Assembly (NCBI GenBank): GCA_037953745.1
Contig: JBAKBP010007930.1
Span: 1-64,000, forward strand
Length of the DNA: 64,000 bases
Direction of reading: 5' to 3'
DNA from: Lithodes maja
Lineage: Eukaryota > Arthropoda > Malacostraca > Decapoda > Lithodidae
Below the pieces are notes generated by a model. That model was not told the origin of the DNA. It was given only the letters and a program-made list of their open reading frames with translations, and made no database searches. Both the position numbers and the translations under genes were made by a program. Below are positions 8,001 to 17,937 of the stretch, piece by piece. Each line of letters starts with the position of its first letter. Position 1 is the first letter of the stretch.

Positions 8001-10218
8001 AAGGTACGGGTACCCGGAGGAGATTCAGTCTGATCAGGGGTCCAATTTCACCTCCAATCTCTTTAAGCAAACAATGCAACAGCATGGAATACGGGCGGTG
8101 GTATCGTCAGCGTATCACCCTGAGAGCCAAGGGGTGCTTGAGCGGTGGCATGCCACCCTTAAAAGCATGCTCAGGTGTTATTGTGCTGATAACGGAAGAG
8201 ATTGGGATCTTGGATTGCCGTATGTACTGTTTGCTGCTCGGGAAGTGCCTGGTGAGAGCCTGGGATTTAGTCCAAACGAGCTGATTTTTGGACACCGAGT
8301 CAGGGGCCCCCTTAATATGCTGCGGGAAATTTGGGAAGGAACTGTGCCGCCTTGTTCCTTGTTGAAGTATGTGTTTGAAAGCCGTGAGCGCATGCTTAAG
8401 AGTCTGGAGATGGCAGGTCGGAATTTAACAGGGTCACAAGCTTTAATGAAGGACAGGTATGATCGCAAAGTGAAGCTCCGGGAGTTCATTGTGGGACAGG
8501 AGGTGTTGATTTTGTTGCCTTTGGTGGGTAACCCCTTGTCGGCGAAGTATACTGGACCCTATAAAATTGTGGAGAAAATTTCGGACCTAGATTACCTTGT
8601 TGCCACTCCAGACAGGAGGAAGAAAAATCAGTTATGTCACGTGAACCTGATAAAAGAGTATGTGAGGCGCCCCTCTGAGCCTCTCACTGTCCCTGTGTTG
8701 GCTTGTTGCGGCCGTGGTGGAGAAGGAGAGGGGGACAGTCAAGCTTCAGAGGAGGATAGCTGGCATCACCATGTTTCAGCGGATCAGTGGGCGGGGAACT
8801 CGAGCCTAAGGGCTGACGAGGCTATAGCCCATTTGCCTGAGCCGCAATTTGAAGCTATCCGTCAGTTGCTCGGTTCATACCCCACTGTATTTGCTGAACA
8901 CCCAGGCCTCACTACTCAGGCTATGCATGATGTTGACGTGGGGGACCATCTACCCTTTAAGTCAATCCCGTACCGTGTGCCCCCCATAAAACTACCCGCT
9001 CTGAGGGATGAGTTGGAGTATATGCTCGGTAGAGGGTTGATAGAGAAAGGTACCGTTAAATGGACTTCCCCCGTAACACTGCAGCCTAAACCAGATGGCA
9101 AGGTACGCTTCTGTATTGATTTCCGTAGGCTAAACGGTTTGACTCCAACTAACCCATATCCTCTTCCTCGGGTTGATGATAGTGTTGATAAAATTGGTAA
9201 TGCTCGGTTTTTGTCTAAAGTAGATTTAGTAAAAGGTTACTGGCAAGTACCTTTGTCCGAGCGTGCTAAAGAGGTATGTGGTTTTGTGGTGGACGGGAGT
9301 ACTTACCGGTGTAATGTTATGCCCTACGGACTTAAGAATGCACCAGCAACGTTTCAGAACCTGATGAATGAAATTGTCAAGGACATTCCAAATTGCACCG
9401 TATACTTGGACGATGTAATCATTTATGATGACGACTTTGAGAGCCATTGTGAGCACCTGGAGACCTTGTTCCGGAAACTTAGTGAAGCAAGTCTGGTAGT
9501 AAATTTGGCAAAGTGTGACTTCGTAAAAGCCACTGTGCAGTACCTTGGGTTTGTAGTGGGAAGGGGACAGGTGTGCCCTCCTCAGAACAAGGTACAGGCT
9601 ATCAATAAATTTCCGCACCCAACCACCAAGAAGCAGATCATGAGATTCTTGGGTATGATAGGCTACTACAGACGCTTTATAAAAGGTTACTCCACGGTGT
9701 TGTCACCTCTCACAGATTTGTTATCAAAAGACAAAAAGTTTTTGTGGGCGCCTGAGTGTGAAAAGGCTTTTAATTTAGTGAAGCATTTGCTGTGTACTCA
9801 CCCGATACTCAGGGCCCCAGACTTTAACAGGCCTTTTCAGCTGGCAACAGATGCTAGTGGTGTAGGGGCTGGTGCCGTCTTGCTACAGACAGACAATGAA
9901 GGTGTGGAACACCCAGTAAGTTTCTTTTCTAAGAAGTTCAATGCTGCACAAAAGAACTATTCTACAATAGAAAAGGAATTACTGGCGATTGTGCTGTCAC
10001 TCAGGCACTTCGAGGTGTATGTTCCAGCCTATGGCCCAGTCGTGGTTATCTACACTGATCATCACCCTTTGAGATTCCTAAATCAATTTCACAATCGCAA
10101 TATGAGACTGACCCGGTGGTCATTGATGTTGCAGGAGTATAACCTGGACATCCGGCATATTGCGGGATGTGACAATGTGATTGCGGATTGTTTATCGAGG
10201 GTAGATGATCAGTCGTAG
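5074..10218 (+). CDS. Gag-protease-integrase-RT-RNase H polyprotein, Gmr1-like
   Basis: The product is about 1714 residues from the first ATG (5074); an upstream in-frame TTG is not a likely eukaryotic start. Gag has a charged segment (about 160-220) with E/R-rich short repeats, then a CCHC knuckle CYQCHKKGHFARVC (about 479-492). The protease motif DTGAS is near 566. Integrase has an HHCC finger ending CDICQ (about 893) and a D,D-35-E core (VDMVGP about 926, SDQGSNF about 985, VLERW about 1022). RT has CIDFRRLN (about 1347) and YLDDVIIY (about 1443). RNase H has ATDAS (about 1590) and ends near TDHHPLRFL. All catalytic residues are present. It is over 98% identical by eye to 48456-53582. Gag and Pol share one frame, so no frameshift site is needed. 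Confidence 0.93.
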   Translation: MSCPSIDEEREMPFEEVPLVTSEEDARLFVSKQYHVTEERLTGVNVYGLHLIAKVLGLSNVGGMSKGELISWVLRGRHGVSEERAFGGVPPQIPSHSTPTVPSTQLPEVSTLPQRDEHWKIGVPSGGAYGGSPVLAPPPSVVAAPSSGLSPEMIFKLELAKMENEARKQEMENESRRQEMENESRRHEKEIESRKQEKEIEAEIRRHEAELRYDSEKYCAQIDLDKTRAESTGIRMGREGQVREQSLSHLVKLVPAFSETEVTEFFNRFEKKCREHNWPEEKWAALVSSRLTGKGLKAYDALPLESCIDYPELKRAVLRAYELQPETYRLKFRGVTKTREATFLEHARDLKDALTNWTRSEKAETAEQLTELFLLEQFYKCTGAEMTLTIKEKNPKTLQEAAEMADLRLSLIRGCGSAQRSEAGNKGRDAPPPRVSNISYANKYKSYDTKTDHKTSTVPFKKGPGPSQYQGKPKGELECYQCHKKGHFARVCPSKPPTAAVSLACNIGVSLKPSEFARGSSSEAEAQPMQKHLGGSNPAQDVFCDHRGRGCVMWAGRKHGVEVLRDTGASQTLMKNLTGYPINAARVVVVQGINATRSYPLVRLELEVDGVARELDVGIVEKLPVEGVDLLLGNDFAMPASEVLPLVVAERPADVSREEREWVERCQAQPMACAVTRARAAKVSQPSPPSSDQQRNDQQEEAKAGVGFKSFDSAALLGDSVLAPLLSSGVAPGPVIESDEAGHDESPRQQRYEHRERQREQLSIGEGHALLREQLDRLAPSDIRRLQLEDPELQTCANGAVELDEDGDAQPGDFFYLNGILYRRFQDPNRSWKMGSGVVDQLMVPRECRDSLLSLAHDTPLAGHLGVRKTVAALGKLFWWPGMKSHVQSWINSCDICQRVGKPNQVIPKAPLHPIPVIGPPFSKIVVDMVGPLPPTKAGNKFLLTIMDVATRYPDAYPMKNGMAKTVVSNLLWYFSRYGYPEEIQSDQGSNFTSNLFKQTMQQHGIRAVVSSAYHPESQGVLERWHATLKSMLRCYCADNGRDWDLGLPYVLFAAREVPGESLGFSPNELIFGHRVRGPLNMLREIWEGTVPPCSLLKYVFESRERMLKSLEMAGRNLTGSQALMKDRYDRKVKLREFIVGQEVLILLPLVGNPLSAKYTGPYKIVEKISDLDYLVATPDRRKKNQLCHVNLIKEYVRRPSEPLTVPVLACCGRGGEGEGDSQASEEDSWHHHVSADQWAGNSSLRADEAIAHLPEPQFEAIRQLLGSYPTVFAEHPGLTTQAMHDVDVGDHLPFKSIPYRVPPIKLPALRDELEYMLGRGLIEKGTVKWTSPVTLQPKPDGKVRFCIDFRRLNGLTPTNPYPLPRVDDSVDKIGNARFLSKVDLVKGYWQVPLSERAKEVCGFVVDGSTYRCNVMPYGLKNAPATFQNLMNEIVKDIPNCTVYLDDVIIYDDDFESHCEHLETLFRKLSEASLVVNLAKCDFVKATVQYLGFVVGRGQVCPPQNKVQAINKFPHPTTKKQIMRFLGMIGYYRRFIKGYSTVLSPLTDLLSKDKKFLWAPECEKAFNLVKHLLCTHPILRAPDFNRPFQLATDASGVGAGAVLLQTDNEGVEHPVSFFSKKFNAAQKNYSTIEKELLAIVLSLRHFEVYVPAYGPVVVIYTDHHPLRFLNQFHNRNMRLTRWSLMLQEYNLDIRHIAGCDNVIADCLSRVDDQS

Positions 10219-10724
10219 GCTATCACAGGTGTATGATCCCGAAGAGATTGACACACGGGTAGCCTCCTGCTTTGGTTTGAGTAGTATTTTGCGCTTGGTG
10301 CTTGTTGGCTCGCGGTTGTAGCCCAGCGTATTGGGTCGTAAAGCAGGATTGTTGAGCGTTTGGTATAGAAGAAAATAGGCTGCCCTTATAGTGCAGCCGG
10401 AAAAAAACATATTAAAATATAAAAATCATATAAAAACTCTTTCTTTTTGATATAGATAATTGTATAAGTTTGTCATAGCCTATAGTGTTTGAGTAGTCCA
10501 CGAACTATCAAACGGCTGAGCTGCTGTAAGCTCGCTCTGGGAGCATGATATTATGTCTTTTACTATTGTTGGGAGGAGTTATGAAATGTGAATTTTTTTT
10601 TTTATATAAGATGTGTTTTAGTGATAAACTCAGCGTTGTTTTAGTGCCATGCGGTCGCTGGGTGTGAGGGGTTTGATGGGGTTCTGTATATCAGATTTTA
10701 GCTCAGGGTTGAGCAAGTAAAATC

Positions 10725-10734
10725 TTGGGGGAGG
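10725..10734 (+). other. Polypurine tract of Gmr1-like copy 1
   Basis: TTGGGGGAGG sits directly against the 3' LTR start TGTGACG, as required for plus-strand priming. Copy 2 has GGGGGAGG at the equivalent place on the minus strand (47946-47955). Confidence 0.75.
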
Positions 10735-12590
10735 TGTGACGCATGTCGAGTATGAGCATGCTGTACAGAACGCCCAGTCAGGCCCCACTCTCGCTAGGAT
10801 CGTCAGGGCAGGAACTTTGGCTGTAGTCTGTGTAGAGTTTCCTAACTCAGTTTATGTGAACCGTTGTACTATAAGTATTATCATTATGTATTTTGTTTTC
10901 TTCTAAGTCAACGAGTTCTATTTTATATCATTAGATATAAGTATTGTGTGTGGGACTTGTATGTAATGATGAGAGGAGAGAGAGAGAGATATTACGTGGC
11001 GGGGGTCAGTGAGTGCGCCACGCGGGCCGGTAGGCCTAATTCCCTCCTTCCTCCTCCCTTCCTCCCTTTCAGCGCGTGGGAAGTTCTTTGTCGATCCCAG
11101 ATTGAGAGAGAATATGACGTCATGATTGCCAGTGGGCGGTCCTTAGTAGTTGGCGTTATGCTCACTAAAGGGCCGAGTATAAAAAGGGAGGTCCCGCCGC
11201 ATTTTCCTCAGAACTCATCAGGCAAAGCGACTTCTCATATCCCTTGCAACTATCCATATTCTTCCGACTGATGTGAACTTTCTCTACTCTCTGAACAGCC
11301 TATCTTCTTCCCTTCTCGTCCCTGTTTAACCTCCATGACCCCTTTGGTGCAGATTTAGTCAGCCAAAGTATTATCGCTTGAGTTCTCACGAGATAAGTGC
11401 CTGTTAGATAGCCTATTTTTGGAAGGGTTAACTAGAATAGGATTGATTGATGTTTGTTGCACTCGTATATGCATTTCCCTGTGTGCGATTATTCATGTTC
11501 CTGTTTTCTGCTGGTTTAGGCAATGCTAGACTGGGATAGGGTTTCTGAGTTGTGATTTCCTATGAGTACTAGGTTGCGGTTGAACCAGTACAATTGCAAC
11601 GGAGACGTGGGAAGCCTAGGGGGTCTTTTTGATTGTGTACCGTGGGAGTTTAGCACTGTGTTGCGAGTGAGGGCTTTTGCCTGTGCCACCCAACACTGTG
11701 CTATCTCATTTGCTTGACTTTGAGAGGATCGCCAGGAGAGAACCAGATACTAGTGATCTGGATCTCTCAAGAGAGCATCCCGTCAATTACCGTAATTTGG
11801 CCGCACAGTCTTAAGGACCTCGCTAGGCTACGAGCCGCTTGCTCAGCCATTGTCTCTTAACCTTAGATATCCCAGCTAGACTTTGCTCGACCAGCAGATA
11901 CAGCATAGTATTGAAGCTTCTCCTTATGTATATTATTGTTTAAGCACTATTGATTTCATGTGTGGCACGCTTAGCTACTTCAGAGATTAGTGGCCCACGA
12001 GCACAATCTTAGTAGGCTATTGCCAGTGCATTGTCGGAGTACTTCTTCTTAATGTTTGCCATATCCTATTGCTTATTCTTATAATTCTTCTTATGTCAAT
12101 TTAAAGCCTTTAATTACCAGTGAGTTATTCATTAAATTGCTGTTCAAAATCCGATACTTACTTCTTACGAGTATTCGAGAAGCATCTAACTTATCAGAAG
12201 ATTCCTTGCTTGATGCTCGAGGACTATTGTTTAACGTAACGTAATAGTGCCGATCCGAAGTAGAGGGTGGAGGACTTCTTAAGTTCTTAGTTCAAGGGTG
12301 GATTACTTCGGCTTCGGCCAACACTATTCTTTAGTGTTGTAGTACTTTCTTCTTTGTTTGATTGTTGACCAGACTAGATAACTCCCGTCTTGCTATTAGT
12401 CTGTTGTGTGAAACGCTAGTACCGAGTTCTTGTATACCCCGTTATAGCAGATAGAACTCTGGAGGGTAGTGGCGTTTTTTGTTCGGCTGGCAGTACTCTG
12501 GGGTTGGGATCGTGTGTTTCCGTTGTGGCAGCGAGCCATACTCGAGTCCTGTGTAAGAGCCCTAGTGTACCCGAGTGCCCGGTCGTAACA
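10735..12590 (+). repeat. 3' LTR of Gmr1-like copy 1
   Basis: It is the same length as the 5' LTR and identical as far as can be read, except that 12481-12540 carries the GC-balanced version of the 60-base block. Copy 2 LTRs carry the same version (for example 53850-53910 on the other strand), so this is the ancestral form. Confidence 0.9.
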
Positions 12591-13325
12591 CTGCCAACTT
12601 CTAGGTTGGCAGTAGGGAGGTCAATCCACGGAAAAGACGCCGTCACTTGAGTTCTAGAAGATGTATAAGTAAAAGGAACAGTCAGAGTAAGCTATGGGTA
12701 TGGCAGAGATCGCTCAGCTCTCACTCTGATAGACCAGCCCATCACCACATAACTAGAACCCAATCCTCTCAGCATCAGCTAGGAAAGGCCCTAGAAAGCC
12801 GCCTTTGGCGGGGGATAGCTCCCCTATTTCAACTCCTTTCGGGGTTGGGAGTTGAACCAGTTGCTGTTTGCTGATGATACAGTGTTGGTGGCGGATGCTG
12901 AGGAGAACCTGCAGCGAGTAGTCAAGAGTTTGCTGTGCTATGTGGGAGGAGGAAGCTGAGGGTGAACGTAAATAAAAGTAAAGTAATGGTGTGTAATAGA
13001 GGTGTTCATAGGGTAAATCTAGATGTGTGGCTGCATGGGGAAATATTGGAACAAGTAGAGTGTTTTAAATATCTAGGAGGAATAATAAGGAAGGATGCAG
13101 GTATGGAAATGGAGACAAAATAAGAGTACTGTATGTGAAGGAAGGAAAGTTTTCGAGGCAATGGGAAGTATGTGGAAGGTGAGAAATCTCAGAATGAAAG
13201 CTAAAAGTGCAATGTATCGAGGGATAGTTGTACCAACAGTGATGTATGTGGCTGAGACATGGGCTCTGAAGGCAAAGGAGAGAAGAAAGCTGAATGTGAT
13301 GGAGATGAGCTACTTGAGGAGTATA

Positions 13326-13625
13326 TTTGTTAGTAGTCTTGGCAAATCCAACGTCAAGGCTATTAACCTAATTGCAATGACGACTTGTCTAATTTGACTG
13401 CTATGTCGTCATTCCAACCGCGGTTAAAAAGAAAACGTCTAGAGTCTACTCCTTATCTTGCTCTAGGAGACGTTGTACATTAACCAAAACTACCACCGAA
13501 GGTGAAAAAAGCATAGAAGAGAAGAAAAAGGGGTTTACCTTAGTTACCGCTCAAGGCCCATACCGTGTTCCGTCATGCGCCGATCCCTGTCGAACGTGCG
13601 CATAAGCGACCCTCTCTTGTTATCA
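13326..13625 (+). repeat. Left inverted terminal repeat of the DIRS-like element
   Basis: TTTGTTAGTAGTCTTGGC at the tip, followed by about 265 bases that reappear as reverse complement at 21413-21715 (for example 'gttaaccaaaactaccacc' against 'ggtggtagttttggttaat'). The first 36 bases are also the reverse complement of 21256-21291 inside the element. The region 13630-14600 between repeat and Gag has no gene and is a GC-rich leader. Confidence 0.85.
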
Positions 13626-14622
13626 TTTTTTCACGCGTCGCCATTGTTGAAGTCCGCTTTTGTTGTGCTCCTTCAATTCACCCTGTTTTAGGTTCGTTTC
13701 GGCCTTTCTGGCCTTCTTTTTGCTAGACAGATGTTACGTGATCTAGGACACACCTAAATGGGCTCCTCAGTGTGTTTAATGGAGACGCGTGTGGAAATAG
13801 CTACCGAAGGTACGGGGGCGCTTGGCGTTCCCCGTCTATATTTTTTCATTCTTTCTCTTTTCATATTCTTTTTTCCTGTTAGTCTGGGCATAGTTTAGCT
13901 TTTAGCTTCAATTAGCCTAGCTTGTTTCTCATTCAGGAATTGCTATGCCCCTATGAGTTCTCATTTTTTTTCATAGCCTAGGTGTACAGTTGGTTCACAA
14001 TCTGAGATTTCGTGGTGGCGGTGCTGTTTGTAGTGTTTGTGTCAGCCGCATAACTAGCGTTATTCCCGAGTCCCCCCTTTCGAGCCTTCACTGTGTCTCA
14101 AGGGCCTGGGCGCTTAGTGGTTCGTGATACCCAGGGGTACCCCACGGGGGCCTCTCCCTCACTCCACAGGGTTTTTCGCCCCTGACACATTCTCTACTCG
14201 CGGCTAGGCCACCCTTTTTCTCACCAGTTTCATTACTGGTTTTTTGTGTTCCCTTCCTGTTTTCACCTCCATCCTTTCATAACTTTTGCCCAATCCTGGG
14301 GTACCCCACGGGGGCCCCTGTTTGTGCCAAACCACCCAACCTGCCACTTCTCCTCATGGGCTTTGCTCTATCTCTGTGGGTTGGGTGGTTCCCGGGGGAT
14401 GTGCCTCCTCTCCCCTGGTGTGTCTTCCTTGCCTCTCCCTTGACCGGTCGAGTCAGGATATTATCAAGGAAGACACTGCTCAGCTTGATGGTCATCGTCG
14501 CTTGGAGTTCATAAGGAGTTGACGCTTGTTTGCGGGCCTTTTTTGGTTTTCCTAGACGCCCCTCTCGCTTGTTCGGCACCGGGCCCTCTCGCTTGTTCGG
14601 CACCGGGCCCTCTTGGCCGGTC

Positions 14623-14765
14623 CCGCAAATTTGCGGAGTGCTCGATTCGGCCCTCTGGGTCGTTTCGGCTCCCCGCAAATTTGCGGAGATCGCTGGGGGG
14701 TCGCGTGGCGTTGTGGGGGGTTTGTGTCGGTACGGATCTACCTCCATTGGCCCGCAAATTTGCGG
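14623..14765. promoter_or_regulatory. Three perfect palindromes CCGCAAATTTGCGG in the DIRS leader
   Basis: Identical 14-bp palindromes lie at 14623-14636, 14673-14686 and 14752-14765 in a GC-rich leader about 330 bp upstream of Gag. A 24-bp tandem duplication (ctcgcttgttcggcaccggg, about 14563-14610) precedes them. Three exact copies of a dyad are unlikely by chance and suggest protein-binding sites. The binding protein is unknown. Confidence 0.6.
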
Positions 14766-15096
14766 TTATAGTTGGCTTTCACTGTTGACCCTTTTTTGTG
14801 TCATTTTGTTGCCTGTTACTATATTGGTGTCTACACTTTATGGTGTTAGGGCCCTGCATGTGAGATGTTGAGTGTTGTTTAACACTTTCTCCATCTTCGC
14901 AGGTTCAGCTTGTGCTCTTACGCATCGCCTGCCCTCATCGCCTCCCTCGGTGTTCCCGGTTTCGAGTGAGTACGCCTTCCAGTTTGCATGTGTCTTCTTG
15001 TTTACCCATGCTCATTCCCTGGTTTTTATTGGACATTCTCTTCGCTGACTCCGTCACCGTGCTGCTTATGCTGTGTGTTCTTCCATTGCAGGTGTG

Positions 15097-17937
15097 ATGC
15101 CTTGCTTTCGCCAGGGCTGTGGCTCCCCGTGTTTAGAGTGCCACAGGTTCTGCCTACGCCACTCCCAATGTGTGTCCTCTACGGCCTACCTTCCTGCGCT
15201 GTGTGGCCCGTGCATGGACATGGTAGATGTTGTGGACCATCACCCTGGTTCCTCTGACGCGGCGGCGGCCTCGGCATCCCTTCAGTCCGTGTGGGCGGTG
15301 GTCTCCCACCACATTCGATCTGTGGGCCATCGCTCCCCGGCTTTTGTGGATGACCGGATCCGTGTGGCCCTGGGCATCCCTGACCCGTCTGGGGGCCGTT
15401 TACCTGGCCCTCTTCCTGCTAGGGCCCTTCTTCCTGGGTCCCGTGGTCGGTCGTCGCATCGTCGGGAGGATCACCAGCTGCGTCCACGCTCTCGCTCTCC
15501 TCGTCGTCCGTCCTCTACTGCCCCTCCTCGTCCTCCTGCTGACCTTGACTCCGGCCGTCGCCCTCGTCATGGTTCTCGCCCTGAGGCCAGGGTTAGCGTC
15601 TCTGCCCCTGTACGCCCTCCCCTGGCCTCTCCGGATCGGGGCTCTACTACTTTCCGCCCGCTTCCCCTGCACATGAGGCGTCCTCTTCATGTGTCCTCCA
15701 CGCGGGCGGAAGTCCATACTGTAGCTGGCCCTCTGCTCCCTCCTCCTCCTCTGTCCAGGGGGGAGCGCCAGGTTGTCGTTGCTTCTCCTCCTACTTCTCC
15801 TGCTTCTGTGCCTCTTCTTCCTTCGCGGTCTCGTCCCAAGGAGGTGGTCCCTCCCTCCTCCTCCTCGGTGTCGGGCCGCCCTGTTCTCTCAGCCCCGGGG
15901 ATCCTTGCTCTGTTTCCCCCCGCGGCTCCTTCTGACCTCCTTTCACCCGGCCAGCCTTCCCACTCCCGTCATCCTACTCCTCTTCCTTCTTCGATACCTG
16001 ATCTTCGACTTCCGGCTCCCCGAGTGGGTACCCCGCCGCTTGACTCGGTAGAGTGTAGCGAGGTTTCGGGGTCCCCTTTCTCGGGGGCTGACGTGTCGCT
16101 GGAAGAGGGGGATGATGATGTTTCCCCCTCGGGCGTTAGTGAGCGGGGGCGAGACCCTCTGGGACGCCACGGCAGTCGTCGCTCGCCTTCTTTGGGCCGC
16201 GACGCTGCTGTTTCGTGTCATGGGTCTCGCTCTCGCTCACGCTCGCCCCTGCGGGCCGAACTATCTTCGGGAGGGTCGCCTCTCTCGGATCGATTTTCGG
16301 CTCTGCAGGGGTGGGTTGTGTCACACTTCGACGCGCGATTGGAGGTGATGCAGGAATCCCTCTTGTCGCGCTTCTTGGCGGTGACACAACCTCAGCGCCT
16401 CACCCAACCTGCCCCTGCTTTGGTCCCCCTCCCCTCTGCGGTGGACCACATTCCCTCTCGCCCTGCTTCTCCCCCTGCCCGGTCGTCGAGTAGCACTGCT
16501 CCTGCCCTGGCTCAGGTGGTTCCCCCTGCTGTCTCCCATGCGGGGGTCCTCCGTCTGCTTGGGCAGGGTCCGCGCTTGCCCCCCATCCAGAAGGCCAAGG
16601 TCCCGTCGAGGACTATGCCTCTCCTCTATGGCTCCTTGGCTGTTTGGAAGGGGGTGCAGGCCTCCCACCCGGAGCGTGCTACCGATTTACCGTCCGGTGA
16701 GAGAGCCCTACCTTTGGGCTGGTCGGTCCAAATCAATGATAAAATGCAGTTTAGGGCGTTCAGGGTGGATGGTCAGGTGGCCGACGTGGAGGTGCGGGCT
16801 TACCCGACGAGGACTGACCTTCAGTACTTTTCGGTCAAGCCCAAGCCCCCGTCTGCTCCTCGGACTAAGCTCTGGTCAGACTTCAGCCGCCAGGACATCC
16901 TTCAAGATGTTCAGTCCCTCGCTGTTTTGACGGGACTGTCCTCCTATGGGACAGGTTTGAGCGACGATGGTAAGCCTGGCTTAGCCGTCGTCCTTGATAA
17001 TCCTCTCCCATTGGAGGCCTGGTTTGCTGAGGCCTTAGAATTTGCTAACCGTTCCGTCGACAGATCGGTTTCAGTCCCTCCCCCAGAGTCGTCACTGCTT
17101 TTGCCTCCTCTTGTGTCTGTCGCCGGATTGGATGGCAAGTTCTGGTCCTGGATTAGCGCTCCCAAACTTGAAATTTGTGCTATTGCTAACCCGTTCTTTT
17201 CCCACCCAGATAAGTCCTCTGTCGACAGGGATTTTACCTTGCGGCAGAGGGTGGCGAACTTATTGTCTTGTCTTTTAGGTTCCCTCCAGACATCTGTTCA
17301 CCACCTGCGACTTATCGAGGCGACTGCACCTGGCGATCTTCGCGAGGGTTTGGACCACGTTAGGCGGATCCACCTTCAGCTCGCGGTGTCTTTGGTTCCC
17401 GAGCTGAAGGCGGTTTTGTGCGAGGCTACTCGACAACGCCAAACGGTAAGGTCCTCGTTCTGCCGGAAGGCCCCTTTGGATATTCGTCAGGGTTTGTTAT
17501 ACTCTGAGTTATATACATCGGGGCTGTTCGCGCAGGATGCTTGGGAACGCTACGCTTCTCTGTCAGCGGACCCTGCTTACGACACGCAAAGACGCGCTGT
17601 GTCGCGACCAGGGTCTTCGCAGTCCCGTCCTTCTGCCGGTCCTCCTCGGAGTGCTGGTGCCGCTGCTGCTGCCAAGAAAGGGCGCAGGAAAGGGAAGTTG
17701 CCGGCTAGAGCGTCGGTTCCGCCTCGCACTTCTGCTCCTGCTCCCTTTCATCCCCGCCGAGAAGGGGCTGGCCAGCCTTCCACTTCCGGCCGCACTTCGA
17801 CGGGGTCCGACGCACGACGGACAGGGGATGGGGTGTCCCGCCCTTTTCGGCGAGGTGGGGGGGGTAGAGGTGGTCAACGAGGGTCTTATGACCGCAAGGA
17901 CCGTACCGGGGGACCCTCCACGTCAAAAAATGTGTAG
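15097..17937 (+). CDS. DIRS Gag-like protein
   Basis: About 946 residues from ATG 15097; the frame also has an ATG at 15073. The start MPCFRQGCGSPCLECHRFC is cysteine-rich and resembles the N-terminus of other DIRS Gag proteins. It is followed by CGPCMDMVD, a long Ser/Pro/Arg-rich segment (about 50-470) and a more ordered C-terminal half, then a basic Gly/Arg-rich tail. 'ccattgcag' directly before the ATG looks like a splice acceptor, so the mRNA leader may be spliced. It overlaps the recombinase frame by 401 bases. Confidence 0.75.
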   Translation: MPCFRQGCGSPCLECHRFCLRHSQCVSSTAYLPALCGPCMDMVDVVDHHPGSSDAAAASASLQSVWAVVSHHIRSVGHRSPAFVDDRIRVALGIPDPSGGRLPGPLPARALLPGSRGRSSHRREDHQLRPRSRSPRRPSSTAPPRPPADLDSGRRPRHGSRPEARVSVSAPVRPPLASPDRGSTTFRPLPLHMRRPLHVSSTRAEVHTVAGPLLPPPPLSRGERQVVVASPPTSPASVPLLPSRSRPKEVVPPSSSSVSGRPVLSAPGILALFPPAAPSDLLSPGQPSHSRHPTPLPSSIPDLRLPAPRVGTPPLDSVECSEVSGSPFSGADVSLEEGDDDVSPSGVSERGRDPLGRHGSRRSPSLGRDAAVSCHGSRSRSRSPLRAELSSGGSPLSDRFSALQGWVVSHFDARLEVMQESLLSRFLAVTQPQRLTQPAPALVPLPSAVDHIPSRPASPPARSSSSTAPALAQVVPPAVSHAGVLRLLGQGPRLPPIQKAKVPSRTMPLLYGSLAVWKGVQASHPERATDLPSGERALPLGWSVQINDKMQFRAFRVDGQVADVEVRAYPTRTDLQYFSVKPKPPSAPRTKLWSDFSRQDILQDVQSLAVLTGLSSYGTGLSDDGKPGLAVVLDNPLPLEAWFAEALEFANRSVDRSVSVPPPESSLLLPPLVSVAGLDGKFWSWISAPKLEICAIANPFFSHPDKSSVDRDFTLRQRVANLLSCLLGSLQTSVHHLRLIEATAPGDLREGLDHVRRIHLQLAVSLVPELKAVLCEATRQRQTVRSSFCRKAPLDIRQGLLYSELYTSGLFAQDAWERYASLSADPAYDTQRRAVSRPGSSQSRPSAGPPRSAGAAAAAKKGRRKGKLPARASVPPRTSAPAPFHPRREGAGQPSTSGRTSTGSDARRTGDGVSRPFRRGGGGRGGQRGSYDRKDRTGGPSTSKNV

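Larger units (their letters stand above)
3005..12590 (+). mobile_element. Gmr1-like LTR retrotransposon, copy 1 (complete, 9586 bp)
   Basis: Two 1856-bp LTRs (TGTGACG...GTAACA) flank a primer site, a single long gag-pol frame and a purine tract. The 4-bp target duplication CTGC lies at 3001-3004 and 12591-12594, and the uninterrupted S copy A (GGCAGACTGGG, about 1747-1757) shows the empty site. Domain order is Gag, protease, integrase, RT, RNase H. Integrase upstream of RT in a Ty3/gypsy-type protein is the hallmark of the Gmr1 group. The LTRs look identical apart from one 60-bp block, and the frame is open, so this is a very recent and possibly active insertion. Confidence 0.9.
2733..12844 (-). 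mobile_element. Short AAC-tailed retroelement S, copy B (522 bp), carrying the Gmr1-like element
   Basis: On the minus strand the unit runs 12844-12595, is interrupted by the LTR element, and continues 3004-2733, ending in a GTT-repeat read as (AAC)n. It is flanked by a 10-bp direct repeat TTGGGAGTTG. It is the longest S copy. Its 5' 60 bases contain compact hairpins, such as CCGCC-TTT-GGCGG at about 12798-12810. No protein is encoded. Confidence 0.65.

Noticed and set aside
10219..10734. Envelope gene after pol
   Set aside because: Only about 500 bp without any frame of note in both Gmr1-like copies; no signal peptide or transmembrane protein.
12780..12844. Possible HDV-like ribozyme at the 5' end of S-B
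   Set aside because: Hairpins are present, but the P1 / P1.1 / CNRA arrangement could not be fitted.
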